Below, in pieces: positions 1 through 8,606 of a stretch of DNA of 31,980 nucleotides (position 1 is its first letter; every line of letters starts with the position of its first letter). The notes under the pieces were generated by a model, which saw only the letters and a list, made by a program, of their open reading frames with translations, was not told the DNA's origin and ran no database searches. A program made the translations under genes and the position numbers. The DNA is from CAZIVE01 sp964542435 (GTDB taxonomy: Bacteria > Bacteroidota > Bacteroidia > Bacteroidales > Tannerellaceae), in assembly GCA_964542435.1 (NCBI GenBank), contig CAZIVE010000023.1, forward strand, positions 1 through 31,980, in the 5' to 3' direction.

Positions 1-1349
1 TTGGTTCCATTGGCAAGGAATTTGACAGGAACGTCGTTCATACCCTTGATGTTGAGAGCGGGATTGTGAGGATCCACATAGTCGGCAGCCAATGTCGTGC
101 CGTTGATGTATGCGTCATAATCACTTGATACGCCATAATCATCAAAGGAAGCCTTAATACCTTTATTATAAAAGTCTTCAGCAGTGCCGCCCATAGCCCA
201 TCCACGGAGAGCGCCTTCAGCACGCAGGAAGAAGGATTCTGCACGTTTCATGATGGGCAGAGGATAATCAGTTGACATCGGATTGCTACCGTCTGTATTA
301 ACCATAGGAATAGAATACATCTTATATTCACCTCCGGTCGGAACTTCGAAACCGTTACGTACGCCATGGATCTGACCTGCAGAACCTGTTTCCTTTCCAT
401 TCTGATCTTTGATATCGCCCTTGTTCATCCAGCCAACAGGCAGAGCCATCTTGGCAAGACGCGGATCATTATAACCTTTCAGGATCGATTCGAAAGAAGC
501 ACCGATACAACAGTCATTGTAATCGCGGCAGATAACCATGAGCGGATTACGCGTGTTGCTGTTTACTACTTGTACGTTTGAATTTTCCAACAGTCCATAA
601 GCATTAGCGACAGCAGCTTCGGCTTCGCTCTTGGCCAGATCCGGAGCTACCTTAACAACGCGCATAGCCAGACGCAAGCGCAATGTGTTGGCAAACTGCA
701 GCCAGGTCTTATGGCTCTTCCCGCACATCAAATCGAAGCCGAGACGATCGGGCTGATCACCATTCGTCTGGATGAATTTCGTCAAACGGGCTGTTGCATC
801 AGCCAAATCGGTAAAGAAGGATTTGTAAACGGTTTCCTCTGTATCATATTCAACAGCAAGACCGCCTTGCATAGCCTTTGTATAAGGAATAGGGCCGTAG
901 GTATCAACAACCTTCGATATACCAGCGACCTTCAGGATCTCTGCGATGGCAACATAGTCATCAGCCGTCTGAGTGCTGAGGATTGTCGTACAAGGTTTCA
1001 TGACATGCAGCAGACCGTAATTAAGGTTCATACTGTTCCATCCGTCTACCATGTAATACAAGCTGTTATTGTTGTTCGATGCAAAAGGAGTCGGAATAGC
1101 CAGATAACCGGAATAAAGGTCAGCGTTCAGATTCTGAACCAGCTGATATTCCCAGTTGCCGTTCGACTGGTTGTAATAAATGGAGAGCATAGCCTCTTGC
1201 ATGAATGATTTAAGCTGGATCTGAGAAGAAGTCAACCCCGTAGGATTGGTATTCGTCTGTTCAAAATTGTCGGTGCAGCCGGTCATAGCAAAGATCAGAG
1301 CGACACCCGACATCAATATGCTTTTCTTATATCTATTTATTGTTTTCAT
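1..1349 (-). CDS. SusD/RagB-like outer-membrane lipoprotein, 3' end beyond window
   Basis: This is the surface glycan- or nutrient-binding partner of the SusC porin encoded just upstream. Reading the minus strand from ATG 1349 gives an open frame of 449 codons with no stop before the window edge, so the C-terminus is missing. The N-terminus starts MKTINRYKKS, has a short hydrophobic stretch and the lipobox AMTGC with Cys about residue 25, followed by TDNFEQTNTNPTGLTSSQ. This is typical of the SusD-like_2 branch of the SusD superfamily (members usually about 480-550 aa). Helical TPR-like segments such as VAIAEILKVAGISKVVDTYG match SusD-fold proteins. The gene begins 14 nt after the susC stop, so the two are co-transcribed. 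The substrate cannot be told from this sequence; peptide or glycan are both possible for this branch. Confidence 0.93.
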   Translation of the reverse strand, partial: MKTINRYKKSILMSGVALIFAMTGCTDNFEQTNTNPTGLTSSQIQLKSFMQEAMLSIYYNQSNGNWEYQLVQNLNADLYSGYLAIPTPFASNNNNSLYYMVDGWNSMNLNYGLLHVMKPCTTILSTQTADDYVAIAEILKVAGISKVVDTYGPIPYTKAMQGGLAVEYDTEETVYKSFFTDLADATARLTKFIQTNGDQPDRLGFDLMCGKSHKTWLQFANTLRLRLAMRVVKVAPDLAKSEAEAAVANAYGLLENSNVQVVNSNTRNPLMVICRDYNDCCIGASFESILKGYNDPRLAKMALPVGWMNKGDIKDQNGKETGSAGQIHGVRNGFEVPTGGEYKMYSIPMVNTDGSNPMSTDYPLPIMKRAESFFLRAEGALRGWAMGGTAEDFYNKGIKASFDDYGVSSDYDAYINGTTLAADYVDPHNPALNIKGMNDVPVKFLANGT

Positions 1350-1363
1350 ATTTCTTCTACTTT

Positions 1364-4219
1364 TTAGAATGTTGCTTTCAAGTTAAGACCAAAACTGCGT
1401 GTGGAAGGAAGTGCAAAGTAGTTTGATCCTGCATATCCATTAGAGGTTGACATAGCAACTTCGGGATCCGTTGGACTGTCCTTATAAAGGAAGAACAGGT
1501 TACGGCCGATAAGGCTGATGCCAAGGTTCTTTCCAGCTCCGAACATATTACGGAACGTGTAGCCGAGTGACAACTCACGCAGACGGAAGTTTGTAGCTGA
1601 ATATACATAGAAGTCACCACCTTGACCTTTTTGTCCAACTGCCTGATAGAACTTGGCAGCATCCACTTTCGTTCCGTTGCCCAGGTCGAATCCGCCATTA
1701 TTACGTGCATCTGCAGTCTCCTGAGATACGCCATAGATGTCGAGGACAGATTTCGTTGCGTCGATATAGTCGCCACCAACACGTCCGTCAATCAAGAAAT
1801 AGAGTTGAACATCCTTATAAGTGAATGTATTGCTCCAACCCATGTTCCACTTAGAGTTGACATTACCCACCTTTATCTTATCGCTTGTAAACTGAGGAAC
1901 GCCTTGATCATTGACCTGAATAACACCATTGGCGTCACGTTTCAGAGTCTTTGAATAGATATCTCCATAAGAACCACCTTCTACGAGTCGCATGTCATAA
2001 CCTGCCATACTACCGATCTGTACATAAGACAGACGATCGGATTCACTGATGCCTTTACGGTCGTCCAGCTTCTTGATCTTGTTACTATTATAAGAGATGT
2101 TGAAAGAGGTCTTCCATGTCAAATCGTTTGTGAAAGGCTGTGTCCAGCTCATTGTGCTCTCAAAACCTGAGTTCTGAATGTCTCCGGCGTTGAAATAGTA
2201 ATTGCTGTAACCGGTTGCTGACGGAACCGACATACTGAAGTACTGGTTCTTGTTGTTCGTCTTATAATAGGTGAAGTCCATATCGAAACGGCTGTCAAAC
2301 ATTCCGAGGTCGAAACCGAACTCCATTGAATGCAATTTCTCCGGCTTCATATCAGTGAAAGGAATACTGGTATTGAATGATACAGAACCATTCGAGAAGC
2401 TATGCGTCGGATTGGTGATGAATGCAGGCATATCGTTACCTACAACGGAATAAGATCCGCGAAGTTTCAGAAGATTGATCATCTCCGGAAGCTTAGTCAT
2501 CTCATTGATCAGAGCGGTCAAGCCGACTGATGGATAGAAGTAAGAAACGTTGGGTGTGAATGACAACGTTGAAGACCAGTCGTTACGTCCTGTGATATCC
2601 AGGAAGAGCATGTCTTTGTAACCGATCTGAGCCGTTCCGAACACACTGTTCAAACGTTTGCGGGAAACGCTGTTCGACGTTCCGTTCTTGGAGCCATTGG
2701 CAAGTACGAAATAGTTAGGAATATAGACGTCGCCAGATGTACCAGCAGAAAGTCCTGTAGCCTTTGTATCCGTGAAACTTGTACCAACAGATGCCGTAAC
2801 ACTGATCGGATCGAATGTCTTATTGAAGTTGGCCATGAAATCACCGTAGAATTGGCGGTTGTCATTGCGTTCCTGTCTGTATTCACCATATACATTATGC
2901 AATGTAGTAGATGTAGATGCATAGATCTTTCTGTCGTACTGATCAGAAATCTTATCATAGTTCAAACGGCCCTGCAAGTTCAAGAAGCTTGTCAAGTCGT
3001 AACGAACACTTGCAGAAGCGATCATACGATCACGTTTCTCTGTATGAGGATTGCGGTAGATTACCCAATAAGGATTGGCACTGAAGTCCTGATTGACCTC
3101 GCGATACCACTGCTGAACTGCATAACCTTTCACATCGTCATAAGCTTCATAATTATCCTTGTAGTACTTGAAGTCTCCATTTGCCGGGAAGGTATAAAGA
3201 CCTGTCAAAGCATTACGATACTGACCCGGTTCGTGACGGTTCTTACCCTTCTGAATGATATAATTCAAAGTGGTATTGACCGTAACCTTGTCGTTGAACA
3301 ATTTGAAGGTCTGCTTGGTCATCATGTTATGACGTCTGAAATAGTTCGTCGGCATGATACCGGTAGAACTGGTATTGGCATAAGANNNNNNNNNNNNNNN
3401 NNNNNNNNNNNNNNNNNNNNNNNNNNNNNNNNNNNNNNNNNNNNNNNNNNNNNNNNNNNNNNNNNNNNNNNNNNNNNNNNNNNNNTTCTTCGTCGTAATC
3501 ATCACAACGCCATTGGCAGCCATACTACCGTAAAGAGCAGCAGCGGAAGCACCTTTCAGCACGTTGATGCTTGCGATATCGTCCGGGTTCAAGTTGGACA
3601 GTGCATCACCGCCATCACGTCCGCCGTACTCGCCTTCCATCTGTGTAGTCGTCGGATTGGACATCGGAATACCATCGATAACGATCAGCGGCTGGTTGTT
3701 ACCTTGAGCTGACTTGTTACCACGGATCACCAGTTTGGAAGATCCACCTGCACCCGTAGAGTTTGGCGTGATAACCAAACCGGAAGTCTTACCTTGCAAA
3801 CTGTTGATCAAGTTGGTTTCCTTGGCTCTCGTCAACTCATTGCCGCCCACTTGCTGGGTCGCATAAGTCAAACTCTTCGCCTTACGCTCGATACCCATAG
3901 CGGTAACGACCACTTCGTTGATCTTGAAGGAAGAAGAACTCATTGTAACGTCAACGGTAGAGCGATTGCCCACGGTTTCTTCTTGTGTCTGCATTCCGAC
4001 ATAAGCGAACTGAAGGACATCGCCTGCCTTTGCAGTAATCGAATACTTGCCGTCAATATCGGTGACGACTCCGTTGGAGGTGCCCTTGACTAAAATAGTA
4101 GCTCCAATTAACGGCTCCTTGGTTCCTGCCTCTGTCACAACTCCCGTTACCTTCTTCTGAGCAAGCAACGTAGAGGTGAAGATGAAAATCAGGAGAAATA
4201 CATTAAGACACTTTCTCAT
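1364..4219 (-). CDS. SusC/RagA-type TonB-dependent outer-membrane transporter (interrupted by N gap)
   Basis: This is a TonB-dependent beta-barrel porin that imports the ligand captured by its SusD partner. The sequence shows a signal peptide (residues 1-20, ending TLLAQ), a CarboxypepD_reg-like domain (about 22-105, with TGVVTEAGTKEPLIGATILV), a SusC signature region around NEVVVTAMGIERKAKSL, and a plug domain (about 115-245) ending GSMAANGVVMITTK. A barrel follows and terminates in an aromatic residue (LNLKATF). Residues about 245-279 are undetermined because of 100 Ns. The apparent 951 aa is short for the family (commonly about 1000-1100). The text resumes at SYANTSSTGI, normally well into the first barrel strands, so the true gap is probably longer than 100 nt. 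The real reading frame across it is therefore unverified. Start ATG 4219 fits the signal peptide. Transcription probably starts far upstream (about 4760). Confidence 0.93.
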   Translation of the reverse strand: MRKCLNVFLLIFIFTSTLLAQKKVTGVVTEAGTKEPLIGATILVKGTSNGVVTDIDGKYSITAKAGDVLQFAYVGMQTQEETVGNRSTVDVTMSSSSFKINEVVVTAMGIERKAKSLTYATQQVGGNELTRAKETNLINSLQGKTSGLVITPNSTGAGGSSKLVIRGNKSAQGNNQPLIVIDGIPMSNPTTTQMEGEYGGRDGGDALSNLNPDDIASINVLKGASAAALYGSMAANGVVMITTKXXXXXXXXXXXXXXXXXXXXXXXXXXXXXXXXXXSYANTSSTGIMPTNYFRRHNMMTKQTFKLFNDKVTVNTTLNYIIQKGKNRHEPGQYRNALTGLYTFPANGDFKYYKDNYEAYDDVKGYAVQQWYREVNQDFSANPYWVIYRNPHTEKRDRMIASASVRYDLTSFLNLQGRLNYDKISDQYDRKIYASTSTTLHNVYGEYRQERNDNRQFYGDFMANFNKTFDPISVTASVGTSFTDTKATGLSAGTSGDVYIPNYFVLANGSKNGTSNSVSRKRLNSVFGTAQIGYKDMLFLDITGRNDWSSTLSFTPNVSYFYPSVGLTALINEMTKLPEMINLLKLRGSYSVVGNDMPAFITNPTHSFSNGSVSFNTSIPFTDMKPEKLHSMEFGFDLGMFDSRFDMDFTYYKTNNKNQYFSMSVPSATGYSNYYFNAGDIQNSGFESTMSWTQPFTNDLTWKTSFNISYNSNKIKKLDDRKGISESDRLSYVQIGSMAGYDMRLVEGGSYGDIYSKTLKRDANGVIQVNDQGVPQFTSDKIKVGNVNSKWNMGWSNTFTYKDVQLYFLIDGRVGGDYIDATKSVLDIYGVSQETADARNNGGFDLGNGTKVDAAKFYQAVGQKGQGGDFYVYSATNFRLRELSLGYTFRNMFGAGKNLGISLIGRNLFFLYKDSPTDPEVAMSTSNGYAGSNYFALPSTRSFGLNLKATF
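3386..3485. other. Assembly gap (100 N) inside susC
   Basis: There are exactly 100 undetermined bases inside the susC-like gene. The round number suggests a scaffolding placeholder, not a measured length. The flanks are the end of the plug (VVMITTK) and an early barrel strand (SYANTSSTG). In relatives these are usually separated by well over 34 residues. Confidence 0.97.
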
Positions 4220-4760
4220 AATGTTTTTAATTAATGAAATGAATAATTTTAGAAATACAGGTTCGAGTCTTCAATCGTATTGAAAAGGGTAAATCAACTA
4301 TGAATTATTCTAACGTGTCTGAAAAACAACACTATTGAATCTTACGAACACATAAGAACTGTTTAAACATCAGAATGCAAGCACATCTACAAACATGTCG
4401 CTGCATGATCTTGATTCAAAAAAATGTATGTCATTAAGATTACATACATCGTCAAAGAAGGATCTCTTGGTTTCACTCGACGTCAGTTATCCCGCCAGAA
4501 AACTGCTGTTAACCGAGTGTTCCCATTTGAACAGGGGCCACGTTTCACTAACAAATTATTAAACGATGATTCATATATCTTGTCCGATGCAGACATCAAT
4601 ATATCTGCATTATAACTATATTCTCTACATGATGGATATGAAACTTTAGGGGAAGAAAATGCATCCATGCCCCAATGTCCACAGTTTACGTCAGAATGCA
4701 CTGACTGGGTCGAGTTTCTTCTTATGTGTAATAATAATTTACGCATCTATATCCAATTGA
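4220..4760 (-). other. Long apparent 5' leader of the susCD operon, with a possible 87-codon ORF
   Basis: No recognisable gene lies between susC and its best upstream promoter. If that promoter (boxes 4767-4797) is used, about 540 nt precede the susC ATG. The minus strand holds an 87-codon frame (ATG 4746 to 4483) beginning MRKLLLHIRRNSTQSVHSDV, only about 14 nt after the predicted start of transcription. It has three Cys and no recognised domain, and it may be a leader peptide, a small gene or chance. An imperfect dyad around 4579-4593 (TGTC...GACA arms, flanked by ATAT) could be an operator or an RNA stem. From 4801 to 5010 only AT-rich sequence is seen, with no supported gene. Confidence 0.4.
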
Positions 4761-4766
4761 GTCCTG

Positions 4767-4797
4767 CAAAAGTATAGCATATTTTAATACTATCAAA
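4767..4797 (-). promoter_or_regulatory. Bacteroidetes promoter for the susC leader
   Basis: On the minus strand a TTTG -33 box (4797-4794), a 19-nt spacer and the -7 box TACTTTTG (4774-4767) match the Bacteroides consensus TTTG-N19-21-TAnnTTTG exactly. Transcription would start near 4760. No comparable box is seen closer to susC. Confidence 0.6.
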
Positions 4798-5010
4798 ACT
4801 TTTGTTATGTTTTTTAATATTTCCATGATGTTAAAAATCAAACATTTAATGGATACCCATACACTTAATGTTAAAATAAGAAATGTGAAAATATTCATAA
4901 TCGATAGATAAACGAAGATAATCAACGATTGTCTCATTCGGATCCATTCCGTTTCGTTCGAAACAAATCAAAATTCATTTGTGACAAACCGTTATCATAG
5001 ATTGTTAAAC

Positions 5011-5041
5011 ATAAAAAAGGGGGCGAAAGATTTTTCGCCCC
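5011..5041 (-). terminator. Rho-independent terminator after the hexosamine kinase gene
   Basis: A perfect 9-bp stem (5020-5028 with 5033-5041, arms GGGGCGAAA/TTTCGCCCC, 4-nt loop) is followed on the minus strand by a run of six T (plus-strand A's 5013-5018). It lies 50 nt after the kinase stop codon. An 18-nt copy of the minus-strand stem recurs at 26720-26737. Confidence 0.9.
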
Positions 5042-5090
5042 ACTATTGTGTAGGTATGATATACATTATATATAATAGTCGCAATATCGT

Positions 5091-6188
5091 TTACTTCAGC
5101 CAAGCATCCATGAAGCTGTCCATCTCCTCTTTATGTTGCTCAAGACTTTGAAGCATCGCATACTGCGCGCGCGTACGGACGAGATTGTGTTCCGGATAGG
5201 CTATCTTGTAATAGGTATCACCATTGATATAATCGGTGAGAAAACGGACAGTCTGCATATAGGTCAGTAAGCGTCCTCCATAAGGCAGAAGGCTGGTCTC
5301 CAAAGGTGTGAGGAATGCTTTTGCCTTTTCCATATATCCTTTGGTATAAGCCTTGAATATTTCTATATCAACGCCTACACGCGAGAGATCCTTGTCGTCT
5401 TCATCTCCTTTGTTCGTGGCTGTACGAATGAAGTCACCGATGTCAGAAAGGACGAATCCAGGCATAACCGTATCCAAATCAATGACGCACAGTATGTTAC
5501 CCTCATTAGAATCGAAGAGAATGTTATTCACCTTCGTGTCGCAATGATTGGTGCGTTTTTTCAGTTTTCCTTCTCGATAAAGACGTTCCTGAATGCACAT
5601 TGCCTCGGAACGTTTTTCGACTTCATCAACCAGCTCTTTCACCTCCTGAACTCTATGAGCCGGATCTTTTGCGATAGCCTGATGGAACTCCTCAAGACGG
5701 AACTCCATGTTGTGGAAGTTCGGGATCGTCTCGCCCAATGAACCTTCAGGCAGATTGGCGAGCATGGTCTGGAAATCACCAAATGCCTGTCCTGCTTCAT
5801 ACGCCAGTTTCGTACTGATGGCACCGTCGAAACTCTGGCTGTTCGGGATGAACAAGGAGACACGCCAATAGCTATTGCCGTCGAAATAATAGGTCTTGCC
5901 GTTATCAGCCGGAAGGAAGGTAAGGACTTTTCGATCGATATCTTTTACCCGACGTGCGGTCAGTTCTCTCCGGATGCATTCGGTTACCACCTTGATGTTG
6001 TTCTGCAGCATGTCCACATCTTTAAATATGGCATGATTGATGCGTTGCAGGACAAAACGCGGCTTCTGGTTCGTATCGATAACCAACAAGGTATCGTTGA
6101 TGTGTCCGTTTCCGAATGGATGTACATCGCTGATGCTCCCTTCCGGAAGGAAGTGGTTCAATATCTCAAGATAATTCTCTTTTGTCAT
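5091..6188 (-). CDS. nahK: N-acetylhexosamine 1-kinase-like protein (NahK/APH fold)
   Basis: This is a probable cytoplasmic anomeric kinase that phosphorylates GlcNAc/GalNAc at C1 with ATP, a salvage step toward UDP-HexNAc. The 365-aa length is close to that of bifidobacterial NahK (about 360). Visible motifs of the aminoglycoside-phosphotransferase fold are a nucleotide-loop region PFGNGHINDT (24-33), the catalytic loop HCDTKVNNILF (215-225, Asp217 the likely base; Asn replaces Cys216 in NahK as I recall it), and the metal-binding IDLDTVMPG (236-244). The conserved C-terminal YPEHNLVRTR also resembles NahK. Some Bacteroides relatives carry the misleading label 'mucin desulfatase'. It is the last gene of the run from 8449, 108 nt after the AmpG-like permease, and is followed by a clear terminator. 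AmgK-type MurNAc/GlcNAc kinases share the fold and are the main alternative. Confidence 0.82.
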   Translation of the reverse strand: MTKENYLEILNHFLPEGSISDVHPFGNGHINDTLLVIDTNQKPRFVLQRINHAIFKDVDMLQNNIKVVTECIRRELTARRVKDIDRKVLTFLPADNGKTYYFDGNSYWRVSLFIPNSQSFDGAISTKLAYEAGQAFGDFQTMLANLPEGSLGETIPNFHNMEFRLEEFHQAIAKDPAHRVQEVKELVDEVEKRSEAMCIQERLYREGKLKKRTNHCDTKVNNILFDSNEGNILCVIDLDTVMPGFVLSDIGDFIRTATNKGDEDDKDLSRVGVDIEIFKAYTKGYMEKAKAFLTPLETSLLPYGGRLLTYMQTVRFLTDYINGDTYYKIAYPEHNLVRTRAQYAMLQSLEQHKEEMDSFMDAWLK

Positions 6189-6213
6189 AATGCTTATAGT
6201 TTTAGGTTACGCT

Positions 6214-6239
6214 TTCGCTGAATTTTAATTCTCAGCGAA
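6214..6239. promoter_or_regulatory. Intercistronic stem-loop before the hexosamine kinase
   Basis: Perfect 8-bp arms TTCGCTGA (6214-6221) and TCAGCGAA (6232-6239) enclose a 10-nt AT-rich loop between the permease stop and the kinase start. There is no T-run on either side, so an mRNA-stabilising or processing hairpin is more likely than a terminator. Confidence 0.45.
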
Positions 6240-6296
6240 GATAGTCAAATTCGGGAAACGTAACGTTATCCGAATAGAGTTTAACAGTGAATCGGG

Positions 6297-7577
6297 TTAT
6301 TCCTTCTTCTCCTCTTTTTTCAACGGATCGTAATTCAAGAAAGGAAGGACGAAAAAGATGGGAATACAGCATATCATCACCCAAATGAAGAAATGCTGAT
6401 AGCCAACCTGCTCCTGAATCCATCCAGAAACCATTCCGGGAAGCATCATTCCCAAAGCCATGAATCCTGTACTGATGGCGTAATGCGAAGTCTTGAATTC
6501 TCCGGCAGCAAAGATCATCAGGTACATCATATAAGCGGTAAAGCCAAAACCGTAGCCGAACTGCTCCAGGAAAACACAGATGTTTACGATGACGATGCTG
6601 TGAGGCAACGCATACGACAGATAGACATAGACGAGATCCGGAATGTTCAACGCAAGTGTCATCGGAATGATCCAACGTTTGAGTCCTCCTTTGGCAATGG
6701 CGATGCCGCCGATGATGCCGCCGAGAAGCAACGCTATAACGCCCACTGTACCGTAAGCAAAGCCTACTTGCGTCGTAGTCAAACCCAATCCGCCAGCTTC
6801 AGGTGTATCCAAAAGGAATGGAGAAGTCAGTTTGGCAAGCTGAGACTCACCCAAACGAAACAGAAGGATAAACAGCAGTGCTGGAACAATCCCTTTTTTT
6901 TGGAAGAAGGTGACGAAAGTGCGCAGGAACTCCTTCATGATAGAAGAAGAGGTGAGATTGGAGCGTTGCTTGTCTTCAGCAGGATGCGGAAGGATGTAAC
7001 GATGCCAAAGCGAAAGACCGATGAAAAGTCCTGCTACAATGAAGAAGACGATGCTCCAGGAATAGGGAATTTTTCCCGTAGAACTCTCCAGCAATCCTGC
7101 CAACATCACAAGCAGACCTTGTCCGGTGAGCATGGCAATACGATAAAAGGTATTACGAATACCGATAAAGAAAGCCTGTTGATCCTGGTTCAAGCCCAAC
7201 ATATAGAAACCGTCGGCAGCAATATCCTGCGTCGCGGAACTGAATGCCATCAGCCAGAAGAAAGCCAAAGTGGCACGCAGGAAGAAATCACCCGGAAGCA
7301 TGAAGGCCACGCCAGCCATGCCGGCGCCGATCAGCAGCTGCATGGTATAGATCCACCAGCGTTTTGTCTTGATCAGATCCACAAACGGACTCCAGATCGG
7401 CTTGATTACCCAAGGGAAATAGAGCCAGCTTGTATAAAGAGCGATGTCGGTATTCGACACGCCCAACCGTTTGTACATAATAACGGAAAGCGTCATCACA
7501 ATGACGTAAGGCAGACCTTCTGCAAAATAAAGAGTCGGAATCCATGCCCAAGGATTGCGTTTCTTCACTTCATTCAT
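6297..7577 (-). CDS. AmpG-like MFS permease (PAT family)
   Basis: This is an inner-membrane transporter of 426 aa with about 12 hydrophobic helices, in the major facilitator superfamily. Motifs resemble AmpG, the muropeptide (GlcNAc-anhydroMurNAc) importer: FAEGLPYVIV near the N-terminus, KPIWSPFVDLIKTKRWW in the loop after helix 2, and SSATQDIAADGFYMLGL. The ligand is likely an amino-sugar compound, given the downstream HexNAc kinase, but this is inference. It lies 33 nt after the acyltransferase gene in an all-minus run. The C-terminus is a charged tail (PLKKEEKKE). The start ATG 7577 gives a short polar N-terminus directly before the first helix, as expected. No signal of frameshift is present. 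Confidence 0.85.
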   Translation of the reverse strand: MNEVKKRNPWAWIPTLYFAEGLPYVIVMTLSVIMYKRLGVSNTDIALYTSWLYFPWVIKPIWSPFVDLIKTKRWWIYTMQLLIGAGMAGVAFMLPGDFFLRATLAFFWLMAFSSATQDIAADGFYMLGLNQDQQAFFIGIRNTFYRIAMLTGQGLLVMLAGLLESSTGKIPYSWSIVFFIVAGLFIGLSLWHRYILPHPAEDKQRSNLTSSSIMKEFLRTFVTFFQKKGIVPALLFILLFRLGESQLAKLTSPFLLDTPEAGGLGLTTTQVGFAYGTVGVIALLLGGIIGGIAIAKGGLKRWIIPMTLALNIPDLVYVYLSYALPHSIVIVNICVFLEQFGYGFGFTAYMMYLMIFAAGEFKTSHYAISTGFMALGMMLPGMVSGWIQEQVGYQHFFIWVMICCIPIFFVLPFLNYDPLKKEEKKE

Positions 7578-7610
7578 AACAGTAATATATTAAGGTAAAA
7601 CCAATAAAAA

Positions 7611-8159
7611 TCAAACCTGGGAAAAATCAGCAGGATGACACGCCGTAACGCCTCGATACATCTCACGAATGGCATGAATGTCGGAATCTGCATTACCTGT
7701 CGGCTGAAAAAGACGCATCATTCCCAATTCTTTCTTGGCATAGTCGATGTATGCAATCAATATCGGGACGTTCGCTTTCAGCGCAATGTAATAGAAACCT
7801 TTTCGCCACTCCTCGCTCCTCTTACGCGAACCTTCAGGCGTCACAGCCAACTGGAAATGTTCGTGTGTACGAAAACATTCCGCCATCTGGTCTGTGATGG
7901 ACGAATGCTTGTCTCTGTCAACAGGAACACCGCCAAGCGGTCCGAAGATAATATTAAACGGAAAGCGAAACCATGCTTTTTTTATCAGAAACGATGCATG
8001 ACATCCAATAGCTCCATAATAAAGCTCCCCCAACCAGAAATCCATGTTACTGGTGTGAGGAGCTACACAAATCACACACTTGGGAGTATCGGCACCTTCT
8101 GTAGAGCCGATTTTCCAACCTAAAAGACGAAGCAAGAAACTACAGAATGCTTTTTTCAT
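7611..8159 (-). CDS. PlsC-family 1-acylglycerol-3-phosphate-type acyltransferase
   Basis: This is a small (182 aa) lipid acyltransferase of the PlsC/LPLAT superfamily, transferring an acyl chain to a glycerophosphate-like or related acceptor at the inner membrane. The catalytic HX4D motif is PHTSNMDF (His35, Asp40). The acceptor-binding motif is TPEGSRKR (residues 107-114), and GPLGGVPVDR (73-82) matches block II. It is shorter than typical PlsC (about 240 aa), like many Bacteroidales 'glycerol acyltransferase' proteins. The start codon overlaps the stop of the upstream 97-aa gene by 4 nt (ATGA), implying translational coupling. The true acceptor is unknown; phospholipid, ornithine lipid or other lipids are possible. 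Confidence 0.88.
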   Translation of the reverse strand: MKKAFCSFLLRLLGWKIGSTEGADTPKCVICVAPHTSNMDFWLGELYYGAIGCHASFLIKKAWFRFPFNIIFGPLGGVPVDRDKHSSITDQMAECFRTHEHFQLAVTPEGSRKRSEEWRKGFYYIALKANVPILIAYIDYAKKELGMMRLFQPTGNADSDIHAIREMYRGVTACHPADFSQV

Positions 8160-8449
8160 TGCTCCGCCTTGAAGAGAGATGAGATCTCTGCAGCAATGGC
8201 GTCAACCTCGTTATTGAAGTCTGCGCGCAACTTCTGGTAGAACGCACGGATGATCTTATGATTGTCTTTCCCGTCTGGATGTCCTGCACGAAGAACGAAT
8301 TTATCAGACATCTCAAGGATTCTTGTAAGAAGCGGATCGATCTTTTCCTGATCCACATTCGGCATGCACTGTGCATAAATGAGTACTTCTGTAAACAAAT
8401 CACCTGCTGTGTAGCTAATCTCTTTCTTTAAAATTCTTCTCTTTGACAT
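8156..8449 (-). CDS. Conserved small protein of unknown function, 97 aa
   Basis: I do not recognise a named domain. The protein is soluble-looking, with no signal peptide or membrane segment, and reads MSKRRILKKEISYTAGDLFT at the start, then a helical body with acidic and hydrophobic alternation (RADFNNEVDAIAAEISSLF near the end). It opens the minus-strand run leading to the acyltransferase, permease and kinase. Its stop overlaps the acyltransferase start by 4 nt, which supports a real gene and coupled translation. A promoter box lies 23-30 nt upstream. A role linked to lipid or envelope metabolism would be a guess from context only. Confidence 0.8.
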   Translation of the reverse strand: MSKRRILKKEISYTAGDLFTEVLIYAQCMPNVDQEKIDPLLTRILEMSDKFVLRAGHPDGKDNHKIIRAFYQKLRADFNNEVDAIAAEISSLFKAEQ

Positions 8450-8471
8450 ACCTTTTAGAATTAAATTACCG

Positions 8472-8479
8472 CAAAGGTA
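8472..8479 (-). promoter_or_regulatory. Promoter -7 box for the 97-aa gene operon
   Basis: TACCTTTG on the minus strand fits TAnnTTTG and predicts transcription from about 8465, 16 nt before the ATG at 8449. No good TTTG -33 box is found at 19-21 nt spacing, so an activator may be needed. Confidence 0.5.
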
Positions 8480-8525
8480 AGGAAAAACGGGGAAATAGCT
8501 GAACTATACCTTATTTAATTTAAAC

Positions 8526-8550
8526 TCATGGCTTTTCAACTGCGCCATGA
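8526..8550. repeat. Inverted repeat upstream of the 97-aa gene
   Basis: Perfect 7-bp arms TCATGGC and GCCATGA are separated by 11 nt. It sits about 60-85 bp upstream of the predicted start of transcription at 8465. Operator function is possible but unproven. Confidence 0.35.
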
Positions 8551-8606
8551 CTGTGAATCGGATACGGCCATCGCCTTTCAGGAGAAGGGTCTTTCTTTAT
8601 CAGGAT

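Noticed and set aside
4259..4270. GGTTCGAGTC-like string resembling a tRNA T-loop
   Set aside because: The flanking bases do not pair into a T-stem and no anticodon arm or acceptor stem can be built around it.
4722..4937. 71-codon minus-strand hydrophobic frame
   Set aside because: It contains the consensus promoter for the susC leader, is very AT-rich and shows no conserved features.
6393..7598. 401-codon plus-strand open frame antisense to the AmpG-like permease
   Set aside because: Its composition (His, Gln, Arg and Cys rich, no domain) is typical of an antisense shadow of a membrane protein gene.
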